From Neopestalotiopsis rosae (lineage: Eukaryota; Ascomycota; Sordariomycetes; Amphisphaeriales; Sporocadaceae): DNA of 64,000 nucleotides. The notes below the pieces were generated by a model. That model saw only the letters and a program-made list of their open reading frames with translations. It was not told the DNA's origin and did no database searches. Position numbers and translations under genes: made by a program. Within the stretch, counting starts at the first letter, position 1, and every line of letters begins with the position of its first letter. The DNA is taken from assembly GCA_023078685.1 (NCBI GenBank), contig JALGAS010000009.1, positions 1,488,001-1,552,000 of the forward strand, read 5' to 3'. This document shows positions 56,969 through 64,000 of the stretch, piece after piece.

Positions 56969-58220
56969 GCAGAGGGATCGAGTATGACCCTCTGCTCTGG
57001 AGAAAAAGATCAAGGGGCAACGATTCAAGAGTCTGCATGTGTTCCGTAGATGGAGATAACTGTAACGCCGAAAATGTCGACAATGCCAATTCTCTTACGG
57101 TTCAGTGGTGGAACTAAACAAGAAACCGAAGAGTCACTTTCTTTGCTGGTGACTGGAAATGATGGCTCGCAGTGGCCGTGGATGCTCCCGATCCCCTTCT
57201 ACTAGTCAATCGACGCGCTAGGATCAATGTCTTGTTGAGTATCATTGATCCAGTGCGTGCACTCGTGTGCGCTGGCAAGCGAGCACAGTCGCCGCGCCAA
57301 GTATGACACGTGCAAGGGAGCGCACGCGTAGTGGCCGATTGCATTTTGCATTGGATGGCGCTTACCGGATACTCTAGCAGCTTTCTGATGCGCAGCAGCT
57401 AGTTGAGTAAATAATTTCTACACGCGCGTGTGTTATGCCAGGCAAGTATCGTAAGCAACAAACAGTCCGATGAAATTTGTGTTAAAAAGCGTCCCCTGGC
57501 GGGTGAGTGCTTTATAGCAGACGGAGCACACACGAACGGTTCACGTCCTCACTGCGACGCAAGCGATCAGATGCTGCATTCTGCCGCGCCGAGTGACGAA
57601 ACACCTCACGCAAAAGAGCGCCCAATATCGAGATTCCCGTTATAAAATGTTGCTTGCAATACAGGGTAAATGATTACGCCTTGTACGCAAATCTTTAGAG
57701 GGGCATATCGTGTGTACAAAAATCAAATATAGAAACAATATACGGTAAATCAATGAGAGCCAATTTGATAGTTGCCTTATTGAAATGCAAGACGCTGGCT
57801 GTCAATTACGTATGTCACTCACTACTAACAGTATCGTATAGAGATGTTATCGGTGAGAAATGGATTGGGAGAGTAACAGATTAGTCTTTACGTATGGGCT
57901 CAAGTCGGAGTTAGGACGCGGACTTGAGAAATGAACTTGTACTATAGCGTTAGTTGCCCTCTAGGGAAATAGCGCGCGCATAATAAATTGTGTGCGCGTG
58001 CGCGTGCGCGTGTGTTTCCGTGTGTGTATATATATATATGGAAGTCTACACTGCTTATCTAGTCACCGGTAGTTTAGGACTATCGAGCATTCTCTAATCC
58101 CCTTTAAATGACTGGTAAATGCCTATGAGCAATGGGAAAGCTAGCATTTCCCTTATAGCGTCCAGATATTAACACAGAAAAAGAAGAAGAAAAAGAGATA
58201 GGCAGAGCAAACATCCGCAT
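56969..58220. other. Intergenic with simple-sequence tract
   Basis: No gene in 1.25 kb between the hydrolase and the 3' end of the peptidase pseudogene. It holds the alternating purine-pyrimidine tract at 57972-58039. A short plus-strand frame at 57430-57645 shows no domain. Confidence 0.5.
57972..58039. repeat. Alternating GC/GT/TA dinucleotide tract
   Basis: GCGCGC, then TGTGTGCGCGTGCGCGTGCG followed by GTGTGT, then GTGTGTGTATATATATATAT, broken only by short interruptions. Such alternating purine-pyrimidine runs can adopt left-handed Z-DNA and are replication-slippage prone. Confidence 0.9.
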
Positions 58221-60239
58221 TCAGAGGAGGAAATGTTTGTGATGGAACAGAGTACTACTGCCACCCAGCTGAGGGCAGGGCCGCCAAGGATCACAATCCG
58301 GCAAGCAAACCGTGCCATTGGCGGGCACGACGCCGTCTTTGCCCAGGTACCTCCGGATGATGTCTCGGGTGCAGGTGCTCGGGGCCGAGGCGGAGCAGTG
58401 GCCGGCGCTCTCCTGGATCACCAACGCGGCGCCCGGGTGCCGCGCGGCCATGTTGACGGCGTTGCGGACGGGTGTCACGGGGTCTAACCGGGACGACAGG
58501 AAAAGCAGCGGCACGGCAGGTTTTCCTCTGACGAGGGAACGGTCATGCGCCGGCGTGGTAAAGGGACCCGTGAATCGCCATTCTGGCCGAGCGGTCCAGC
58601 CTGCGCAGGCGAGTCGTACATTGGCCAAGTACTCGCCACAGGTTTGAGACTGCGATTTGAGTTCCTTCAAGTACGATTGGAAGTAGGCCACATCGTGACC
58701 AGTCTCGTCGTCGCCGTCGCTGCACTTGATGGCGCTCCAGGCATCTCTGCCGGCCAGAATCGCCAGCATTGAGCTGTTGGGCTGTGCACAAGAATCGTGC
58801 AGCTTTGGTAGCGACTCGGCCATATTCGCGCGGAGCAGGGTGTAGTTACCCGCAAGTGAGTCGCTGAGTAAGTTGGACAGGTGCACGAAGAGATCGACGG
58901 GTGCGTAGAGAGGGGCGATGAAGGCCCGGCGGATATCAGCTCCAGTAATCAATGTGACCTCGTGGTTTTCGATAATGGCGATGGGTTCCTGATTCGTCAG
59001 TGTTATGAAATCTTCTACTCTCTTCTTGATATCTTCCCATTGAGTATCCGACGGTCTTTTCAAGGAGCAATCGTGATCCGGATCGAAGCACCCTCTATAA
59101 AAATCGTCCACAATGTCTTCGGCATCTTGGAGGTTGGATAAGAATGTCTTGATCTTTCGTTAAACGATATACCATAGGTCGTTATAAAGAGTACGTGGAC
59201 TTACACCCTTGACATAGTCATCAGCATCGAGGATGCTATCGAGAATCATGCGCCCTACTCGGCCAGGATACATCGAAGCAAAGGTATTACCCAAGAAGGA
59301 TCCATTTGTTTCACATGTGTCAATTAATCCCAGATACAACAACAGAGTATCAGCTTATGATATTAGGAAGAAGAAAGGCCAGAAGGTAATAACGTTATAA
59401 GACTCACAGGAAAACCCCCAATACATAATTCGCGGCGCATCCGCAGGCTTCAGGACTTTTTCCCTACTAAAGGAATTATACTCAGGAGCGGGTAGCGATC
59501 TCAGCGCATAGATTTGGTCGAGTATCTCCACCATATCTCTTACCACGCTCGCAGTAGACAGGTAGGGGAGAATGGAGCCTTCCGTCATAGTTGTCTCACA
59601 CAGTTTACCAGCGGCCTTTGCTGCAGCCCATCGCCGTCTAAAAGCGTCATCACTGGCATCCAGAGGCCCAATTGCATTTATCTACTCGATAGTTAAGCAC
59701 AAATATAATAAAGGCGAACTCGTTTGTGGCGAGGAAATTTGTCCACAATAGAACAGTGAAGAAACACTAACCTAAATAGCGGCGACATCGCGGGCCGCAA
59801 TATCTCCATCATAGCAGTCTGCTCTGGGCGTCGTAAACCCGACCCCGCGCGGATCCCAGCTAAGGATCTCGTACTGGCCGCCAGCGATATTCTGCAACTG
59901 GCGGCCGCTATAAACGATATGGCTGACCCCCGATCCACCCGGACCCCCCGGGTTCGTAAACAAAGTGCCACCGAACGCAGAATCACTTTCGGCAACGGTG
60001 GCCGGCAGTTTCGCGATTGCTAGGGTGACATTATAGCCAACTTTGGCGTTCTGCCAATCCAACGGTACCAACAAACGCGCACATTCTAGATCCTAATAGC
60101 ATGGCTTGTAGGAGAGTATCGAGCTTGGCGTGATGGATTCCCAATCGAAGTCCGTAATATCCACCGCAAAGGTCTAGCCAACGAGCAGGCCCATAACTGC
60201 AACGGCGAGCAGAAGCCACCGTATTCGAGAATAATCCAT
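58221..60239 (-). pseudogene. Secreted TAP-like serine peptidase, broken by stops and a lost splice acceptor
   Basis: The gene encodes an alpha/beta hydrolase of the tripeptidyl-aminopeptidase (TAP-like, PF08386) type. It has a hydrophobic start, CARLLVPLDW, GGPGGSGV (oxyanion region), SWDPRGVGFTTP, the nucleophile in YWGFSYGS (only if spliced), Asp in LSSRLDPVTPVRNA and His in SAGHCSASA. These enzymes remove N-terminal peptides outside the cell. In-frame TAG codons occur at codon 22 (60174-60176), codon 49 (60093-60095) and codon 156 (59772-59774, the last codon before an intron whose donor is gttagt). The acceptor expected before the nucleophile exon reads AA instead of AG at 59307-59306. 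Later exons (about 59687-59414, 59305-59208, and from 59158) look intact. Each lesion fits C-to-T or G-to-A change. Inferred non-functional. Confidence 0.75.
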
Positions 60240-62808
60240 ATCAAATCAAGCTTGGCCGACAGCACAAATTATCGATATATATAACAAAGTTACCGATTCC
60301 AAGTAAATAGCTACAGTCGAAGTATGTCGAAGGGTTCTCCTTCCGGAAATATAGATATATAGGCTTTCGGTGTGAAGGTGCGTACGTTAGTAGCGTAAAG
60401 AATCCAAGTACATGTACCGTTAGATTACAGCCATTCGCGGCTTCGTACGAGGATGGCATTTAGGCAGCATTGCTGACAACAAGCCACCACAGCCACGGTA
60501 TGGCTGTCGGCTACCAGCATCCGCACAGCCAAGGTCGTTATCTATAGGAATATTGATACGTGTATCGGTCAGCTCGTGGAAGAATACTAACATATTACTT
60601 TCCTGCCACTACCCGTATATTGTATCAAGAAAATTGCCGAGGATGGACAATGCATCAATTCAGTCATATCGCACAACCATTCAAGCGTGCGATGCTGGAA
60701 GTCTTCAGCGGCGAGATTACTGTTTTTCAGCAATCTCACGGTAGACAGAACTCGTAGGAACACCATCTGCAGCCTCTTGTACGAGCACTCTAGTGCCGGC
60801 ACCAACTCCCACGATTTCTGTACCAGCTCCCACGACCGAGACCAGTCAAAAACAGGTCGAAAGTGTTCCGTAACACCATTGAAGGAAAGGCCAATCATGT
60901 ACAACGTCAGTTCCGGACGACCCCATGTCCGAGGTCCCTCCTGGCAATCCCCAGCCAGATACAAGAGAACGAGAACACGCCACGTATGAGATGCCTAATT
61001 ATGTGATACATAGCCGTACGACACGGTTCCTATGGTGTCCAGCTCGTTTATACCGGAACGAGGAATATCGACAGATGTACGAACAGGAATTAAATAACGT
61101 CCCGCCTGGAGTCGTTCGTGATAGAGGAGCAAAGTTTACCGGTAGCACGAATATCAACAGTTGGGCCGGATGATCCAAATTCTCCGTACACACTCCCGCC
61201 GCTAAGGAAGGGGCATTACATGCAGCCTGGTAACGCGGGGAGAACGCAACGATACAACAGCGCATCGCCGAGAAGCTTGGGACTGGTATTCAGCTGAGCA
61301 GAAGAGTATCGTGCTTAAATCTTTCTACCATATTCACCTTGCACCTGTCCTCTTTTCTATCGCATAAGCAATGTATTACAGTTAAACACGGCGACACGTT
61401 AAAAAAATAAAATAAAAATTTATATAACATAAACTGCAAAAAAATTCATGCAGCAAAGACCTTTCCGCGTAAGTCCTACCAAAGACTAGGTAGATCCATA
61501 TACGAACGACTGGTTTTCCTGGTATCCGCAGCGCTTAATCAAATCTGATATGGAACGACTCAATCAACCGCTGCACCCAAACACCAGAATCATATTCGTC
61601 GTAACATTATAAGAATCTGTTTACAGCGTCGTCATTCCTTCGTCCTATCCTCTCCCTTCCAGCTTACTTACCTCTTCCTCTGTGATTACCCATATCTTCA
61701 CAATTGAAGACGTGATACTGCTTCGTAGACCACCCATCATCAAGCTCTATGTCCGGGCCGGGGAGACGTCGTTGGAGTCCATCACTCTCGTGTGCTTATG
61801 ACAAAATCCACTCATACGGCACTTCGTCTACGGCTTCTTGAGCGAGCCGGGAGCGCGAAGGCGCTAGAATATGGGTCTAACAAGATTCTTTCGGGCGCCC
61901 ACCAGCTCAGGAACCTTGCGCGTGCTGGGTGAAACGGGCTTCTCTTCCTGTTGGACAAAGCTAAAACGGAAACAAGCCTGCCCTTTTCGACGCGCTCCCT
62001 TTCCAAAAGCTGGATCAGCTGCGTATTGTCCGACTAAACACTTGAATGACGGCGCCGAGTTGCTTCACTACTTGAGCTTGGTGATTTGGCCAGACTGCTG
62101 GACAGTATGTGTTCGGAGTTATTGGTTCTCAGAAGACAGATTGGAGTTCCCCGAGTAACAGCAGTCTCTTGGTTTGCTTCGGCTTCTCGTTTTCAACGTC
62201 AGCTTTTTAATCTAACCTCCAACGCCTGCACCCTAGTCTCATAGTGGTTGGCACAGCTCTTTTTCAGCGCAGTAACCTTCTCGTGCTCGAACTTTTAAGA
62301 ATGGCATTAGGACAAAGAGGCCGTCAATGACCGTGGCCACCGGCAGCGACACGTAGTTGAGTATGACGCCCGTCTCGTCCGTCATCAAGGGCACGGGAGA
62401 AGCAGGAGTGCTGCTGGAGTCGTTGTTGTTCATTGGGAGGCCGATGGCATGGCTAGTGTTGCGGCCAAGCAAAGCCAGGTTGTCTGGGGGAAGGATGTCG
62501 TCGACACGTTGTGGAAACAGGTGATGCGCCGAATTGGGTTGGCATAAGGATGGGAGGTGGAAAGGAGAAAAAAAAAAAAAGGTGTCAAAATGGCATTTAG
62601 TATTGATCATCGGAGTCAAGAGAGCGTTGTGGGCAAAGTTGGGATCTGTATTTTCTAGGGATTGGGAAGAGTGATTATTTGACTAATTAGCTACCTTGCC
62701 TAATCAGCACGTGACGTAATCACTATCCCGCTAATCAGCAATGTCCTCGGCGTGCCACACACTTCTTCCCCTGTAGCCATTCTAACTTTCTCGCTCAACT
62801 CAACAGAT
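60240..62808. other. Gene-poor stretch
   Basis: 2.6 kb without a supportable gene. A(n)/TA-rich patches lie near 61400-61440 and an A12 run near 62568-62580. A minus-strand frame at 62239-62619 has a fairly GC-rich, plausible-looking hydrophobic end (VSLPVATVIDGLFVLMPFL) but no domain, and its N-terminal part crosses the homopolymer. Frames near 60587-61173 are overlapping and unconvincing. Confidence 0.45.
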
Positions 62809-63123
62809 CTACATACCTGCTGTTGGCTCAATCTTGACCTCATCAGGAACTTGGGGCTTATTGCGCGGCCTGACAGAAATGCTGTCGTTTTCCCACAGGG
62901 GCTCCCGTTTCTCGGGGCGTTGTGTCGCAACAAGAAAATCTAATACCGCGCGCCGAAAGCTATCAGGTGATATCTTCTGGGGTATTGAGATAAATATGTC
63001 CCGCTTCCATTCGGAAGCATGTATGAGATACCGAACTGGAAAGGGAACATCCGCTTCAAAATCAGTCGCATACTGCTCCCATACAACGTCCTTCCAAGTC
63101 TTATTCAAATTTCTAGTCGTCAT
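62809..63123 (-). CDS. Small hypothetical protein
   Basis: I do not recognise this 104-residue frame (MTTRNLNKTWKDVVWEQYAT... ending KIEPTAGM). It is hydrophilic, has no signal peptide, and shows balanced codon use. A good donor (gtatgt) overlaps its end, so a second exon may replace the last codon; candidate acceptors lie at the two CTGATTAG sites near 62700-62735, but no continuing domain was found. It could be the 5' exon of a longer gene or chance. Confidence 0.35.
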   Translation of the reverse strand: MTTRNLNKTWKDVVWEQYATDFEADVPFPVRYLIHASEWKRDIFISIPQKISPDSFRRAVLDFLVATQRPEKREPLWENDSISVRPRNKPQVPDEVKIEPTAGM

Positions 63124-63575
63124 GGTGGAAGAATAGCAGCAGTTTCTGATTGTCGATAACGTTGCGCAAGCAAGGATTGGTTACTTTCACATAAACGAAC
63201 GGCTATTAAGTTAGCATGCTACGTAGGGTGGTTGAATAGTCAGCGTCTTGCAAACAATCATGCAGTGGGTGAAATGGTGAAATCATTTTACCTTGGAAAA
63301 AGTTTTACCCTTGCGATATTTGCTGGATAAATTGAACTTCAAGCAAAAATTTTACAGATTCAAAATGTCCTCGAGATTATATTTATTTGACAACATAGCC
63401 GAATCCTGTCGCATGACATTATGTGCTGTCACGGGGGTCCCAATACGACATGCATGCAGCTATTAAATTTGGTAAATGATCGGCAGGCGCACTAGGCGCC
63501 AAATCACCTTGGCCTACAGGTTAGCGCAACATAACAAGAAGTGAAGACGTTCTATCGGTGCTTGCATCTGCAACA
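63124..63575. other. Intergenic upstream of the ankyrin gene
   Basis: AT-rich, nothing gene-like. It separates the hypothetical protein (minus) from the ankyrin gene (plus). Confidence 0.5.
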
Positions 63576-64000
63576 ATGAGCAGACAATTATCAGCCCATC
63601 AACTGCGAGCCGGTCAAGGAGTAAATTCTGATCCGGAAGACAAAAATGGCATTCCACCTATCGTATATGCGGCTATGGCGGGACAGAGCACAGTTATCCG
63701 AACACTCCTTTGATTGGGAGCTGATATCGAGGCAAAAATCTCACTTGGTGTCTGTGCACTGATGTGTGCGGCGATCGAAGGTCACGAAGAAATTGTTCGT
63801 CTACTTCTCGATCATGGCGCAAACGTCGAATCGAGGGATGACAACGGCACCTGCCCTTTGGCTTACGCAGCTTTGGAGGGTTACGTGGCAATTATGAGAG
63901 TTTTTTCCGATAGAGGAGCAAGGATTGAGTTAGCAGATGATGATGGCGCTCGGGCGATTATGTATGCGGCTGAGATGGGCTATGTAGAAGCTATTGGGCT
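63576..64000 (+). pseudogene. Ankyrin-repeat protein, 5' part, with an in-frame stop, cut by the window edge
   Basis: From ATG at 63576 the plus strand encodes four ankyrin units (IPPIVYAAMAGQSTVIRTLL, LGVCALMCAAIEGHEEIVRL, TCPLAYAALEGYVAIMRVFS, DGARAIMYAAEMGYVEAIGL), of the diverse kind, unlike the near-identical array at 40-41 kb. The frame is interrupted once by TGA at 63711-63713, between TLL and LGADIEAK, where a CGA (Arg) codon would restore the repeat. The rest lies beyond the window. Without upstream exons visible, I cannot tell whether an effector domain belongs to it. Confidence 0.65.

Noticed and set aside
60587..61265. Overlapping frames of 80-125 codons
   Set aside because: No domain and no consistent frame; they look like chance in a moderately GC-balanced region.
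62239..62619. A 126-codon minus-strand frame with a hydrophobic end
   Set aside because: The N-terminal half crosses an A-rich homopolymer and no domain or splice structure supports it; mentioned only in the intergenic note.
1..64000. tRNA/rRNA genes, CRISPR arrays, telomeric TTAGGG arrays
   Set aside because: None was recognised by eye. CRISPR is not expected in a fungal genome, and the WD40, ankyrin and VTGPVAGT arrays are coding repeats.

Overview
The window looks like part of a filamentous ascomycete (Pezizomycotina) nuclear genome. Genes carry short GT-AG introns of about 45-120 nt with CTAAC/CTGAC-like branch sites. The families are typically fungal: Zn2Cys6 regulators, a HET-NACHT-WD40 protein, a PNP-NACHT-ankyrin NLR-like gene, PTH11-like seven-helix proteins and a giant Ser/Thr-rich surface protein. 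I cannot name the species; a sordariomycete is plausible but unproven.

Layout. 1-8.7 kb: a broken methyltransferase/FAD-oxidoreductase fusion gene cut by the left edge, a GTP cyclohydrolase I gene with an altered zinc site, and a divergently oriented Zn2Cys6 regulator with a Gln-rich tail segment. 8.7-20 kb: a 3,074-residue secreted repeat protein and, divergently, a GPI-type wall protein. 20-28 kb: a C2H2 protein and a 1,392-residue HET-NACHT-WD40 protein with 11 near-identical WD40 repeats. 28-40 kb: a gene-poor stretch, a second Zn2Cys6 regulator, a LINE ORF1 relic, a Cdc25-type phosphatase, and a MATE transporter cut off exactly where an ankyrin-gene tail abuts it, followed by a small C2H2 gene. 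40-49 kb: a decayed PNP-NACHT-ankyrin gene that keeps a clean 10-repeat ankyrin array, then two fungal-rhodopsin-domain (PTH11/SAT4-like) genes. 49-64 kb: an inverted minisatellite, a checkpoint-type BRCT fragment, a GNAT, a secreted alpha/beta hydrolase, a decayed TAP-like serine peptidase and a broken ankyrin gene running off the right edge.

How it fits together. I see no coherent metabolic cluster. The content is that of an accessory region: allorecognition/NLR genes, surface proteins, regulators, transposon relics and many broken genes. Where a family consensus lets me guess the ancestral codon, most breaks look like C-to-T changes (CAA/CAG/CGA to stop, His to Tyr). That suggests RIP-like or deamination-driven decay, but it is inference from consensus, not from an alignment. 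The two features most worth following are the repeat-driven recognition proteins (WD40 and ankyrin arrays with concentrated variation) and the giant protein, whose 45 VTGPVAGT units read as the same kind of peptide on both DNA strands.

Exon boundaries were placed by hand from splice signals and reading frame. No similarity search was run; family assignments are from motif recognition.
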